Positions 18,106 to 26,579 of a stretch of DNA of 64,000 nt are shown here, piece after piece. The stretch lies in NCBI RefSeq assembly GCF_900089455.2, contig NZ_LT907988.1, positions 4,092,001 through 4,156,000 of the forward strand, in the 5' to 3' direction. The translations under genes were made by a program, and so were the position numbers. Origin of the DNA: Orrella dioscoreae. GTDB taxonomy: Bacteria; Pseudomonadota; Gammaproteobacteria; Burkholderiales; Burkholderiaceae_B. The notes beneath the pieces are model-generated. The model did not search any database. It was not told where the DNA came from and saw nothing but the letters and a program-made list of their open reading frames with translations. How positions within the stretch are numbered: the stretch's first letter is position 1; each line of letters opens with the position of its first letter.

Positions 18106-19493
18106 GCGCGTTCTCCAGAAGCGCCGTCCGCGTCGGTGGCGGACGCGGCGGCAGGCTTGGCGGGCGGGCGCCGCAGGGCGGCCATCACGTAGCAGACGTA
18201 GGACAGCAGGTACATGATGCTGGTGGCCAGCATGATGCCGGCCGTCCCCATCATGGGCGCGAGCACCGGATTGAGCAGCGCCTTGACGCCGAAGTTCGCC
18301 ACGGCGATGGCAGCCATGATGCGATAGCGGTTCTGGCTGGCCAGCAGTTGCACCAGGACCAGCACGCCGAAATAGAAAGGCAGTTGCAGCAGTCCCCAGC
18401 GCAACACATGGGCCACGGCCTGCGTGTCTTCGGCAGTGAAGGCGCCGCGCTCGAACAGGAAGGCCACGCCCCACGGCGCCAGCACCCACCCCAGCGCCAC
18501 GGCCACGGCGCCCGCCAGGATCATCAGCATCGACCATTTCAAGGCCATGCTGCGCGCCAGCTCGCCATCGCCCCGGCTTTGCACGTCCGCCAGCACGGGC
18601 AGGGCCGCGCGTCCCACCGACACCGCGCCGATCCCAAGGATCAGCGACAGCAGGCGGGCGGCGTAGCCCAGCGTGGCGTTGGCGTTCTGCCCCAGGTTGG
18701 CGGCGGTGTACTGGTCGATGGGTCCCACGAAGCTCATGGCCACCTGGCCGATCAGCATGACGCCGGCGGCCTTGACCAGCTCGGGCCAGTGCTCGGAGCG
18801 CAGGCCCGGGCGCGGCAGGCCCCACACGCCGCCGTCGGCGCGCGCGGCCAGCCAGGCGAGCCAGGCCGCCTGGACCGCGAAGCCCACCAGGGTGCCCCAC
18901 AGCAGCGGCCCGACCCCCTCGGCCGAATAGGCCAGCATGACCCAGCCCAGCACCGCCACGGCCGGCACGCTGTCGAGCAAGGTATTGACGTGGCGCTCAC
19001 GGGCGCGCAGGCGCGCCGCGCTGATGCCTGCCAGCAGAGTGAACGCGGCCACCGGCGCGAAGGCCCACAGCAGTTGCCGCGACATCTCGCGCACCGTATC
19101 CGACAGGCCTGCGCCCACGATCTGCAGCACCAGCGGCCACGCCAGCCAGGTCAGCACGCCCAGGGCGCCCGCCAGCAGCAGCGAGACCATCTGCAGCTCG
19201 CCCAGGAAGCGGGCGCGCCCCTCGGCGTCGCCACGGTTCACGCGCACCAGCACGGGGATCAGGACGACCGACAGCACCCCGACCGCCGTCACCGGCAGCC
19301 AGGTGGCCATCGTCAGGGTGAACTGGTAGGCGTCGACCGCGTCGCTGACGCCGTAGCGATAGGCGACCGCCATTTCCTTGAACGCGCCGGCGGCCTTGCC
19401 CAGCAGCAGGAAAATGGCGACCCGGGCGGCGCCCGAGGCGATGCGGCGGTGGTCAGGATGCAGGCGAGCGTAGCGCTCGCGCAGGGCTTTCAT
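18102..19493 (-). CDS. MurJ/MVF-family lipid flippase of the glycan cluster
   Basis: A 463-residue polytopic membrane protein of the MurJ/MviN branch of the MOP superfamily. It has about a dozen hydrophobic segments; the first begins VAIFLLLGKAAGAFKEMAVAYRYG, the family N-terminus. MurJ translocates lipid II. A copy inside a glycan cluster, where a Wzx flippase is normally found, more likely flips the undecaprenyl-linked oligosaccharide made by neighbouring enzymes. It could also be the cell's general MurJ, but its coupling to a glycosyltransferase argues against that. The C-terminal tail is Ala-rich and not conserved. Confidence 0.85.
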   Translation of the reverse strand: MKALRERYARLHPDHRRIASGAARVAIFLLLGKAAGAFKEMAVAYRYGVSDAVDAYQFTLTMATWLPVTAVGVLSVVLIPVLVRVNRGDAEGRARFLGELQMVSLLLAGALGVLTWLAWPLVLQIVGAGLSDTVREMSRQLLWAFAPVAAFTLLAGISAARLRARERHVNTLLDSVPAVAVLGWVMLAYSAEGVGPLLWGTLVGFAVQAAWLAWLAARADGGVWGLPRPGLRSEHWPELVKAAGVMLIGQVAMSFVGPIDQYTAANLGQNANATLGYAARLLSLILGIGAVSVGRAALPVLADVQSRGDGELARSMALKWSMLMILAGAVAVALGWVLAPWGVAFLFERGAFTAEDTQAVAHVLRWGLLQLPFYFGVLVLVQLLASQNRYRIMAAIAVANFGVKALLNPVLAPMMGTAGIMLATSIMYLLSYVCYVMAALRRPPAKPAAASATDADGASGERA

Positions 19494-19584
19494 GACTACT
19501 CCGCAAGGCGGCGGCCGCCGGCCGCGCGTGACGGCACGGGCAGCGCGCCCTGGCGGCGTAAGCCCTGGTCAATGGTCCGCACGG

Positions 19585-20607
19585 TCAGCGCAGGAACCTG
19601 ATGTACCAGGGCATGGCTTCTTCCAGTCCCTGCAGGATGGTGTGCGACGGCGCATAGCCCAACAGGCGCTCCGCCTTGCCGATGTCAGCCTGCGAATGAC
19701 GCACGTCGCCGGCGCGGAAGTCGCGGTACTGGGCGTCCTTCGCGTAGGTCACGCCGTTCGCGCCCAGAATGTTGACCAGATGCTTGTACAGATCATTGAG
19801 CGTCGTGCGGCCGCTGACGGCGACGTTGTAGACCTGGTTCACGCTCTCGCCTTGCGCCAGCGAGGCCAGCAGGTTGGCCTGCACGGCATTCCCCACGAAG
19901 CAGAAATCGCGGCTCGTCTCGCCGTCGCCATTGATGCCGACGTCTTCACCGCGGATCATCGCGGCGACCCACTTGGGGATGACGGCGGCGTAGGCGCCTT
20001 CCGGGTCCTGGCGCTTGCCGAAGACGTTGAAATAGCGCAGGCCCACGCTGGCAAAGCCATACGAGCGCGCGAACACGTCCGCATACAGTTCGTTGACGTA
20101 CTTGGTGACGGCGTACGGCGACAAGGGCTTGCCGATGCGGTCCTCGACCTTCGGCAGGCCGGGATGGTCGCCATAGGTGGAGCTGGACGCGGCGTAGACG
20201 AAGGACTTCGCCTTGGCGTCACGCGCGGCGACCAGCATGTTCAGGAAGCCGGAGATGTTGACTTCGTTGGTCGTGATGGGGTCGTTCAGCGAACGCGGCA
20301 CCGAACCCAGCGCGGCCTGGTGCAGCACGTGGTCCACGCCCTCGCAGGCAGCCTGGCAGTCGGCCAGGTTGCGGATATCGCCTTCGATGAAGCGGAATCG
20401 CGCCCACTGCTCGGGCGTCACGGTGCGCTGGACTTCATCCAGGTTGTGCTGGTGTCCGGTGGCGAAATTGTCCAGGCCCACCACGCGCTGATCCAGGCCC
20501 AGCAGCGTCTCGAGCAGGTTGGAGCCAATGAAACCGGCGCACCCCGTCACCAGCCAGGTGCGGGGCGATTGCAGCAGCGTCTTGTTGAGGTCTTGATAAC
20601 GAGTCAT
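19585..20607 (-). CDS. wbpP: UDP-N-acetylglucosamine 4-epimerase (WbpP/TviC-like)
   Basis: A 340-residue short-chain dehydrogenase/reductase. The NAD-binding loop is [13 protein letters not shown] near residue 22. The active-site Ser is in [16 protein letters not shown] and the Tyr-Lys pair in [11 protein letters not shown]. The residues around [15 protein letters not shown] match WbpP-type enzymes that accept N-acetylated UDP-hexoses. It would interconvert UDP-GlcNAc and UDP-GalNAc, or the uronic acid forms. ATG 20607 gives the canonical N-terminus. It lies 92 bases downstream of wbpO and is probably cotranscribed. Confidence 0.9.
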   Translation of the reverse strand: MTRYQDLNKTLLQSPRTWLVTGCAGFIGSNLLETLLGLDQRVVGLDNFATGHQHNLDEVQRTVTPEQWARFRFIEGDIRNLADCQAACEGVDHVLHQAALGSVPRSLNDPITTNEVNISGFLNMLVAARDAKAKSFVYAASSSTYGDHPGLPKVEDRIGKPLSPYAVTKYVNELYADVFARSYGFASVGLRYFNVFGKRQDPEGAYAAVIPKWVAAMIRGEDVGINGDGETSRDFCFVGNAVQANLLASLAQGESVNQVYNVAVSGRTTLNDLYKHLVNILGANGVTYAKDAQYRDFRAGDVRHSQADIGKAERLLGYAPSHTILQGLEEAMPWYIRFLR

Positions 20608-20699
20608 GGATTCCCTTTCTGTTGCCGGGCCGCGCCAAGGCGAAAGGCTGCCCCTTCCTGGGGGCAGCCGGCCGCCAGCGCGGCAAGGAGCGTGCGCGC

Positions 20700-21974
20700 T
20701 TACAGGCGCAGGTCCGCGTCGTGCGAGGGCAGCACGTACTTCAGGTCGTACAACACGTGCTGGTCCTTGCCCAGCTTCCGGATGGCGTCCGCGCCCATTT
20801 CCACGAATTCGCGGTGCGAGACGGCCAGGATGATGCCATCGTAGTAGCCCTGCTTGGGCTCGGTGATGGGGGTGATGCCGTACTCGGCATGGGCCTCTTC
20901 GGCCTCGACCCACGGATCGTAGACGTCGACGTTGACGTTGTACTCACCCAGCTCGTTGACGATGTCCACGACACGCGTGTTGCGCAGGTCGGGGCAGTTT
21001 TCTTTGAAGGTCAGGCCCATCACCAGCACGCGCGAACCCTGCACGTGGATGCGGCGCTTGGTCATGGTCTTGACCAGTTGCGACACCACGTAGGCGCCCA
21101 TGGAATCGTTCAGGCGGCGGCCCGCCAGGATGATCTCGGGGTGATAGCCGATGGATTGCGCCTTGTGGGTCAGGTAGTACGGGTCCACACCGATGCAGTG
21201 GCCGCCGACCAGGCCCGGACGGAAAGGCAGGAAGTTCCACTTCGTGCCGGCCGCCTTCAGGACGTCTTCGGTGTCGATGCCCATCTTGTTGAAGATGAGC
21301 GCCAGTTCGTTGATGAGCGCGATGTTGACGTCGCGCTGCGTGTTCTCGATCACCTTGGCGGCTTCGGCCACGCGGATGCACGAGGCCTTGTGCGTGCCGG
21401 CAACGATGATTTCGCGATAGAGCGCGTCGACCAGGTCGGCCACTTCGGGCGTGGAGCCGGACGTCACCTTCTTGATGGTGCTGACGCGGTGTTCCTTGTC
21501 GCCCGGGTTGATGCGCTCCGGGCTGTAGCCGGCGAAGAAGTCTTCATTGAACTTCAGGCCCGACACGCGCTCGAGGACCGGGACGCAGTCTTCCTCGGTC
21601 GCGCCGGGATAGACGGTGGACTCATAGATGACGATGTCACCGCGCTTGAGCACTGCGCCGATGGTTTCGCTGGCCTTCACCAGAGGGGTCAGGTCGGGCT
21701 GCTTGTATTCGTCGATCGGGGTGGGAACGGTCACGATGAAGACATTGGCCTCGCCCAGCTTCTCGCGGTCGGCGGTGAAGTTCAATTGCTTGGCTTCAGC
21801 CAATTCGGCGCCATCCACTTCCAGCGTGTGATCGTGGCCACCCTGCAATTCCTTGATGCGGCGTTCGTTGATGTCGAAGCCCAGCACCGGACGCTTCTTG
21901 CCGAACTCAACTGCCAGCGGCAGGCCGACATAACCGAGGCCGACGATCGCTAGCTTGATGTCCTGAATACGCAA
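20700..21974 (-). CDS. wbpO: UDP-N-acetylhexosamine 6-dehydrogenase (WbpO/TviB-like)
   Basis: An NAD-dependent four-electron dehydrogenase that oxidises UDP-GalNAc/GlcNAc to the uronic acid. The NAD loop is [19 protein letters not shown], the catalytic Cys is in [19 protein letters not shown], and the C-terminal domain has [16 protein letters not shown]. Start: the frame is open to ATG 22007, which has no ribosome site, while AAGGGAGA at 21981-21988 sits 7 bases before TTG 21972-21974. The TTG start gives [12 protein letters not shown], the expected N-terminus, and 424 residues. With wbpP it makes UDP-GalNAcA for the cluster. Confidence 0.9.
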   Translation of the reverse strand: MRIQDIKLAIVGLGYVGLPLAVEFGKKRPVLGFDINERRIKELQGGHDHTLEVDGAELAEAKQLNFTADREKLGEANVFIVTVPTPIDEYKQPDLTPLVKASETIGAVLKRGDIVIYESTVYPGATEEDCVPVLERVSGLKFNEDFFAGYSPERINPGDKEHRVSTIKKVTSGSTPEVADLVDALYREIIVAGTHKASCIRVAEAAKVIENTQRDVNIALINELALIFNKMGIDTEDVLKAAGTKWNFLPFRPGLVGGHCIGVDPYYLTHKAQSIGYHPEIILAGRRLNDSMGAYVVSQLVKTMTKRRIHVQGSRVLVMGLTFKENCPDLRNTRVVDIVNELGEYNVNVDVYDPWVEAEEAHAEYGITPITEPKQGYYDGIILAVSHREFVEMGADAIRKLGKDQHVLYDLKYVLPSHDADLRL

Positions 21975-22052
21975 AATGACTCTCCCTTGCCGTGATGTGT
22001 GCGGCATTGTAAGAACCCTATAGGGGGGTGGTGATGGTAAATCGGCGGACCT

Positions 22053-22080
22053 TCGCCGGCCGCCAGGCAGCCGCCGGCGA
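22053..22080. terminator. 8-bp inverted repeat between wecA-like gene and wbpO
   Basis: TCGCCGGC and GCCGGCGA pair perfectly around a 12-base loop just after the wecA-like stop on the minus strand. No U-tract follows, so it is at best a partial terminator or an mRNA-stabilising hairpin. Confidence 0.3.
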
Positions 22081-22105
22081 GTGTCCAGGTTTCATGATGG
22101 GGGGT

Positions 22106-23209
22106 TCAGTCCGAGCGCAGCACCGACGGCAGCAGCAGCCAGCCGGGCCGGCGCCACGACACGAGGCGTGAATAGAGCCAGATGTATGCCGACGCGAACA
22201 CGACCAGGCTGGCGCACAACGCCCAGGCGTTGTCCCAGAAGATCGTGGCGGGCACCAGGCCGATGAGCGTCAGCACCCAGAGATAGGGTGAGGCCATGGC
22301 ATTGCAGAGCGCGGGCACGGCATGACGGCTGCGGCGGCTGAAGGTGACGCGCACCAGGCGGCGGAAGACCAGTTGGTGCAGGTGCAGCGCATCGGGCTGA
22401 TCCACCGGCACGCCCCGCTTGAATCGGCGGCGCCAGATGGAGAACAACGTTTCGAAGACCGGATAGAACAGCACCGCCAGCGCATAGAAAGGCGACACCG
22501 AGGGGTTGCGCACCACCAGCAGCACCGCCAGCTCGGCCAGCATGAAGCCCAGGAAATACGCGCCGCCATCGCCCAGGAAGACCCGGCCGAAGGGGAAATT
22601 CCAGACCAGGAAGCCCAGCGTGGCAGACGCCAGCGCCAGCGAGATCAGGAAGATGGGCATGTCGCCCACCTGGAGCGCGACGAGGCTGATGGACACGGCC
22701 ATCAGCGTGGCGACCATGCCCGCCAGGCCGTTCATGCCATCGACGATGTTCAGCGCGTGCGTGCAGCCGCCAACCGCCACGACGGTAAAGAGCAGCGACA
22801 CCGGCCAATAGGCCAGGATCCAGTCGGCCCAGGCAAAGCCCACGCGCGCCACGCCACCCAGCAGCCACCATGCGATGGCCGCGGACAGGAAGGCCGCAAG
22901 CAGGCGCTTGCCGGCGCCGATGTCCTTGGTGATGTCCTCGAGCAGACCCGCCACGAAGACAGGCAATGAGGCGACGAACAATGCAGGCCAGAGCCAGGTC
23001 AGCGTCATGTTGCTGGGCCCGAGCACCAGCAGGCCCGCCAGCGTGCCGGCCAGGACGGCCAGGCCGCCCACGCGCGGCGTGGCGCGTGCATGCGACGCCT
23101 GCGGCTTGTTGAGATCGGAGTCGCCCGTGTAACGGCCGTGCCATCGCTCGGAAGCGACGATGAGCCCGCCCACCATGAAGGCGACCACGCAGATATAAAA
23201 CCAGGTCAC
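22106..23209 (-). CDS. wecA: Undecaprenyl-phosphate sugar-1-phosphate transferase (WecA family)
   Basis: A 367-residue polyprenyl-phosphate N-acetylhexosamine-1-phosphate transferase with roughly ten membrane segments. Signature loops are NIVDGMNGLAGM, FPFGRVFLGDGGAYFLGF (the Asp-rich catalytic loop) and DALHLHQLVFRRLV. It starts glycan assembly by loading the first amino sugar phosphate on undecaprenyl phosphate at the inner membrane. Start is GTG 23209 with AAGGG six bases upstream. It is the first gene of the minus-strand cluster. The sugar (GlcNAc or another HexNAc) cannot be read from sequence. Confidence 0.9.
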   Translation of the reverse strand: MTWFYICVVAFMVGGLIVASERWHGRYTGDSDLNKPQASHARATPRVGGLAVLAGTLAGLLVLGPSNMTLTWLWPALFVASLPVFVAGLLEDITKDIGAGKRLLAAFLSAAIAWWLLGGVARVGFAWADWILAYWPVSLLFTVVAVGGCTHALNIVDGMNGLAGMVATLMAVSISLVALQVGDMPIFLISLALASATLGFLVWNFPFGRVFLGDGGAYFLGFMLAELAVLLVVRNPSVSPFYALAVLFYPVFETLFSIWRRRFKRGVPVDQPDALHLHQLVFRRLVRVTFSRRSRHAVPALCNAMASPYLWVLTLIGLVPATIFWDNAWALCASLVVFASAYIWLYSRLVSWRRPGWLLLPSVLRSD

Positions 23210-23506
23210 GAAATACCCTTTGATTGGAACTGCTCACTGAAGCCGGCAGCGCCCAGACAGGCGCCGCCAACCCAGGCAGCATTATCGGCGGCAGGTGTAA
23301 CGCCGCTGTATGTGAGCAATGTGCAAATGCAAAACGCACCCACAGAACGTAACCACGCTTATGGCTGGCGCGGGTTTCCGGGCCGGTAGGCGAATATGAA
23401 TATTCTACGACTGCGCCGGGCGCCGCGGCGTTCAGCCCGGATGAAATCACGGAGGGGTGGGAAAGCGGGGGTAACGGCCGTCCCCCGGGGCAGAACCAGA
23501 GGCAGG

Positions 23507-23541
23507 AAAAAAAAGGGCCCGAGATCCAAGGATCTCGGGCC
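23507..23541 (-). terminator. Intrinsic terminator
   Basis: A perfect 12-bp stem, GGCCCGAGATCC (23530-23541) pairing with GGATCTCGGGCC (23516-23527), is followed on the minus strand by C and eight T (23507-23514). There is no T-run on the other side, so it works on the minus strand only. It could also end read-through from coq7, whose stop is 360 bases upstream. Confidence 0.85.
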
Positions 23542-23680
23542 AAATCCACCAAAGGAGGAGGGTGGAGGAGACAACCGGGGCATGTCGGGGCGGGCGCCTG
23601 GACTTCAGGGCCGGGCCACTTGCAGGTCGGGGTTTTTACCGCTTGGGGTTCAACCTCGCCAACCGCGTTTCGACATCCGT
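23507..23680 (-). ncRNA. Candidate small RNA or terminated leader, about 174 nt
   Basis: A sigma-70 promoter predicts a start near 23680, and a perfect intrinsic terminator ends transcription at about 23507. No ribosome-binding site plus frame of useful length lies between. Just 5' of the terminator stem are two pyrimidine-rich anti-Shine-Dalgarno motifs, CTCCTCC (23564-23570) and CCTCCTCC (23554-23561), a layout known from sRNAs that pair with ribosome sites. It lies about 300 bases upstream of the glycan cluster on the same strand, so it could instead be an attenuated leader. Alternative: on the plus strand the same bases form GGAGGAG before a 34-codon frame at 23582. Confidence 0.5.
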
Positions 23681-23686
23681 GAATGA

Positions 23687-23715
23687 ATAGTAGAAGAGTT
23701 TTTTGTGCAATGCAA
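23687..23715 (-). promoter_or_regulatory. Sigma-70 promoter of the candidate small RNA
   Basis: -35 TTGCAT (23710-23715), 17-base spacer, -10 TACTAT (23687-23692) on the minus strand. An A/T tract (AAAAAATTTTC) lies immediately upstream, as in an UP element, which would make this a strong promoter. Confidence 0.55.
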
Positions 23716-23784
23716 GAAAATTTTTTGGCCCCGCAGACAGGGCGAAAAGATGTCGCATTTTTGCAAGCCGGAAGCTTATTCCCT

Positions 23785-23807
23785 ATGAGCATATCGATCA
23801 TGCTCAT
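23785..23807. promoter_or_regulatory. 8-bp dyad operator candidate
   Basis: ATGAGCAT and ATGCTCAT form a perfect inverted repeat around a 7-base spacer. It lies 70 bp upstream of the small-RNA promoter and about 90 bp beyond the coq7 stop. The geometry suits a dimeric DNA-binding protein; I do not recognise the consensus. Confidence 0.45.
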
Positions 23808-23899
23808 GAGGCAAGCATCCCTGCGCCAGGGTTAACCCGGTTACCGAAGCCGCGCGCCCAAAAAGAGATTGCTGCGACGCACCAATCCCGAACACATGG

Positions 23900-24565
23900 T
23901 TACAGACGGTAGGCCGTGCCCGTCATCACCTTGGACATCAGGCGCATGGCCCCCCGCACCGGGGCAGGCAAGGGCACCGCCCCCCCCTTTTCGGCCGTCT
24001 GGCGATGGTGGATTTCGTCTTCCTTCATCCGGGCGACGATCTTGCGCGAACGGGTGTCGCCCTGCGGCAGGGTTTTCAGATGGCCATCCAGATGCTCTTC
24101 CACCTGCCTCTCGGTCTCGGCCATGAATCCCAGGTTGCGCGGCACGCCTGCCCAGCCGGCGATCAGTCCCAACCCGAAGGAGCCGGCGTACCAGACCGGA
24201 TTGAATACGCTCGGCCGGCTCTCCAGCTCGCCCAGGCGATCCGCGCACCAGACCAGGTGATCGACCTCCTCCTGCGCGGCCTCCCGCAGCAGCGTACGGG
24301 TGCCTTCGTCGCGGCACACCGCCGCCTGCCCCCGGTAAAGGGCCTGCGCGCAGACTTCCCCCACGTGATTGACGCGCATCAGGCCTGCCGCGTGGCGGCG
24401 TTCGGCGGGGCCCAGGGCGGCATCCTCCTCGCGCTGGTGGCGTCCCGCAGGATTCGCGCGTGACGCGGTGGCCACGCCGGACAGCACCTCGAGCGCCCGA
24501 TTCGCCTCGGCAATGAGCGGATCGATCCAGGTCGAACGGCGGTAGAAGGCGGACGGGGTGGTCAT
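23900..24565 (-). CDS. coq7: Ubiquinone biosynthesis hydroxylase Coq7
   Basis: A 221-residue di-iron monooxygenase that hydroxylates the demethoxyubiquinol ring at a late step of ubiquinone synthesis. Iron ligands are seen in RVNHVGEVCAQ, QEEVDHLVW, MAETERQVEEHL and EDEIHHRQ. Two weakly hydrophobic stretches (YAGSFGLGLIAGWAG and the C-terminal VRGAMRLMSKVMTG) fit peripheral membrane binding. The open frame extends far upstream in antisense to osmC and thyA, but ATG 24565 gives the usual length. Single gene, divergent from the OsmC-like gene. Confidence 0.94.
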   Translation of the reverse strand: MTTPSAFYRRSTWIDPLIAEANRALEVLSGVATASRANPAGRHQREEDAALGPAERRHAAGLMRVNHVGEVCAQALYRGQAAVCRDEGTRTLLREAAQEEVDHLVWCADRLGELESRPSVFNPVWYAGSFGLGLIAGWAGVPRNLGFMAETERQVEEHLDGHLKTLPQGDTRSRKIVARMKEDEIHHRQTAEKGGAVPLPAPVRGAMRLMSKVMTGTAYRL

Positions 24566-24727
24566 GCGGACGACTCCTGCGAGGGAAAAGGGAAAGCGGG
24601 CTCCGTGGCGAAGCCGTGGCGCCATTGTAGAAGAGCCCCCGGCGTGGCCGTGGCCATGCCCGCCGGCCGAGGGACGGCGGGGTATGATGCTTCTCAACAA
24701 ATTCGACAATTCTGGATGGATACTGGC

Positions 24728-25171
24728 ATGGAATGCACAGTCGACTGGGGCGGCCCCTCTGGCATGCTTTTCGTGGCGCGCACCGGCAGCGGCCACGTCG
24801 CGGCGATGGACGGCGCCCCGGAGGGCGGTGGCAACAATCTCGCCCCGCGCCCCATGGAGATGCTGCTGGCGGGCACGGGCGGCTGTGCCGCCTACGACGT
24901 CGTGCTGATCCTGAAGCGTGGCCGCCACGCCGTCACCGGCTGCAGCGTCGCCCTCAAGGCCGACCGCGCCGACACCGACCCCAAGGTCTTCACCCGCATC
25001 CACTTCACCTTCACCGTGACGGGCGCGAACCTGCCCCAGGCCGCGGTCGAACGCGCCGTGGCGCTGTCGCACGACAAGTATTGCTCGGCCTCGGCCATGC
25101 TCGGCAAGACCGCCGAGATGAGCTGGTCCGTCGAGATCGTCGACACCGCCGCGGCCGCATCCGCCGCCTGA
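24728..25171 (+). CDS. OsmC/Ohr-family protein
   Basis: A 147-residue protein of the OsmC fold. Typical stretches are [20 protein letters not shown], holding the first peroxidatic Cys, and [14 protein letters not shown], holding the second. Family members reduce organic hydroperoxides using a Cys pair. This shorter branch, YhfA-like, has a less certain function. ATG 24728 is preferred because MECTVDW is the usual N-terminus; ATG 24716 would add four residues. It precedes thyA in the same direction. Confidence 0.85.
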   Translation: MECTVDWGGPSGMLFVARTGSGHVAAMDGAPEGGGNNLAPRPMEMLLAGTGGCAAYDVVLILKRGRHAVTGCSVALKADRADTDPKVFTRIHFTFTVTGANLPQAAVERAVALSHDKYCSASAMLGKTAEMSWSVEIVDTAAAASAA

Positions 25172-25222
25172 TTCCACCGCCCTCCACCGTGCGGCCCTGC
25201 CGCGCCACCCAAGCAACAGGCC

Positions 25223-26017
25223 ATGCAGCAATACGAAGACTTCATGCGCCATGTCAACGAGCATGGCACCGTCAAGACGGACCGCACCGGCACCGGCACC
25301 CGCTCGGTGTTCGGCTACCAGATGCGCTTCGACCTGTCGCGCGGCTTTCCGCTCGTCACCACCAAGAAACTGCACACCAAGAGCATCTTCATCGAGCTGC
25401 TCTGGTTCCTGCGCGGCGACAGCAATGTGCGCTGGCTGCAGGAGCAAGGCGTCACGATCTGGGACGAGTGGGCAGCCCCCGACGGCGAACTGGGACCGGT
25501 ATATGGCGTGCAATGGCGCGCCTGGCCCACGCCCAGCGGCCAGCACGTGGACCAGATCGCACAGGTCATCGCGCAGATCCGCAGCAACCCCGACTCCCGC
25601 CGCCTGATCGTGTCGGCCTGGAATGTCGGCGAGATCCCGCAGATGGCGCTGCCGCCCTGCCACGCCTTCTTCCAGTTCTACGTCGCCGACGGCAAGCTGT
25701 CGTGCCAGCTCTACCAGCGCAGCGCCGACATCTTCCTGGGCGTGCCCTTCAACATCGCCAGCTATGCGCTGCTGACCCACATGGTGGCGCAGCAATGCGA
25801 CCTGGAGGTGGGCGACTTCATCTGGACCGGCGGCGACTGCCATATCTACAGCAACCATGCCGAGCAGGTCGCGCTGCAGCTGTCGCGCGATCCCTATCCG
25901 TATCCGACGCTGAGGATCCAGCGCAAGCCGGCGTCGATCTTCGACTACCGCTACGAAGACTTCGTGATCGAAGGCTATCAGTGCCATCCCCACATCAAGG
26001 GCGCGGTGGCCGTATGA
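25223..26017 (+). CDS. thyA: Thymidylate synthase
   Basis: A 264-residue ThyA making dTMP from dUMP with methylene-tetrahydrofolate. The catalytic Cys is in [13 protein letters not shown] (about residue 146). The phosphate-binding and folate regions are intact ([32 protein letters not shown]). The C-terminus KGAVAV is the family's mobile end. The stop overlaps the folA start by 4 bases, coupling dTMP synthesis to dihydrofolate recycling. Confidence 0.97.
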   Translation: MQQYEDFMRHVNEHGTVKTDRTGTGTRSVFGYQMRFDLSRGFPLVTTKKLHTKSIFIELLWFLRGDSNVRWLQEQGVTIWDEWAAPDGELGPVYGVQWRAWPTPSGQHVDQIAQVIAQIRSNPDSRRLIVSAWNVGEIPQMALPPCHAFFQFYVADGKLSCQLYQRSADIFLGVPFNIASYALLTHMVAQQCDLEVGDFIWTGGDCHIYSNHAEQVALQLSRDPYPYPTLRIQRKPASIFDYRYEDFVIEGYQCHPHIKGAVAV

Positions 26018-26532
26018 GCACAGCCCGGACGCCACTGCTGACCCTGGTCGTCGCCTATGCGCGCAACCGTGCCATCGGCCGCGACAATGCCCTGCCCTGG
26101 CGCCTGCCGGGCGACCTGGCCCATTTCAAGCGCACCACGCTGGGCGCGCCCATCGTCATGGGCCGCAAGACCTGGGAGTCGCTGGGCCGCCCCTTGCCGG
26201 GCCGGCGCAACATCGTCATCAGCCGTGACGCGGCCTATGCCGCGGCGGGCGCCGACGTGGCTGGCAGCATCGACGCCGCGCTCGCGCTGGCGGGTGACGT
26301 GCCGGAAGTCTTCGTCATCGGCGGCGCGCAGATCTACGCGCAGGCGCTGGACCGCGCCGACCGCATCGTCGCCACCGAGGTCCATGCCGAGGTCCAGGGC
26401 GACGCCTTCTTCCCGCCCCTGCCCGCCGAAGGCTGGCGCGAAGTCTCGCGCGCGGCCCAGCCCGCCGAGAACGGCTACACCTACGACTTCGTGGACTACG
26501 CGCGCGACCGCGTGCCGCCGCAAGCCGCCTGA
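26014..26532 (+). CDS. folA: Dihydrofolate reductase
   Basis: A 172-residue DHFR that reduces the dihydrofolate released by ThyA. Landmarks are [25 protein letters not shown] at the N-terminus, including the Trp of the active loop, [15 protein letters not shown] for NADPH binding and [13 protein letters not shown]. Asp at LPGDLAHF is the proton-relay residue. ATG 26014 overlaps the thyA TGA (ATGA). Confidence 0.96.
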   Translation: MSTARTPLLTLVVAYARNRAIGRDNALPWRLPGDLAHFKRTTLGAPIVMGRKTWESLGRPLPGRRNIVISRDAAYAAAGADVAGSIDAALALAGDVPEVFVIGGAQIYAQALDRADRIVATEVHAEVQGDAFFPPLPAEGWREVSRAAQPAENGYTYDFVDYARDRVPPQAA

Positions 26533-26579
26533 CCCCGCGAGCCGGCGTGTCCGGCGCGCCCTTCCCCGCTCCCGCTCCC

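Larger units (their letters stand above)
23210..23899. other. Long regulatory intergenic region between coq7 and the wecA-like gene
   Basis: Nearly 700 bases without a convincing protein gene. It contains, from the coq7 side, a palindrome GGGTTAACCC (23829-23838), an 8-bp dyad (23785-23807), an AT-rich tract (23695-23730), a minus-strand promoter (23687-23715) and an intrinsic terminator (23507-23541). On the minus strand a -10-like GATAAT (23281-23286) lies about 70 bases before the wecA-like start but has no good -35 partner. Confidence 0.7.

Noticed and set aside
23382-23393. A GGCCGGTAGGCG string resembling the ops/JUMPstart element of polysaccharide operons
   Set aside because: It is on the plus strand, opposite to the glycan cluster, and differs from GGCGGTAGCG at a core base.
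23582-23686. A 34-codon plus-strand frame after GGAGGAG
   Set aside because: The spacing is long (11 bases), it lacks any family feature, and the same bases are better explained as the minus-strand RNA. Kept only as an alternative.
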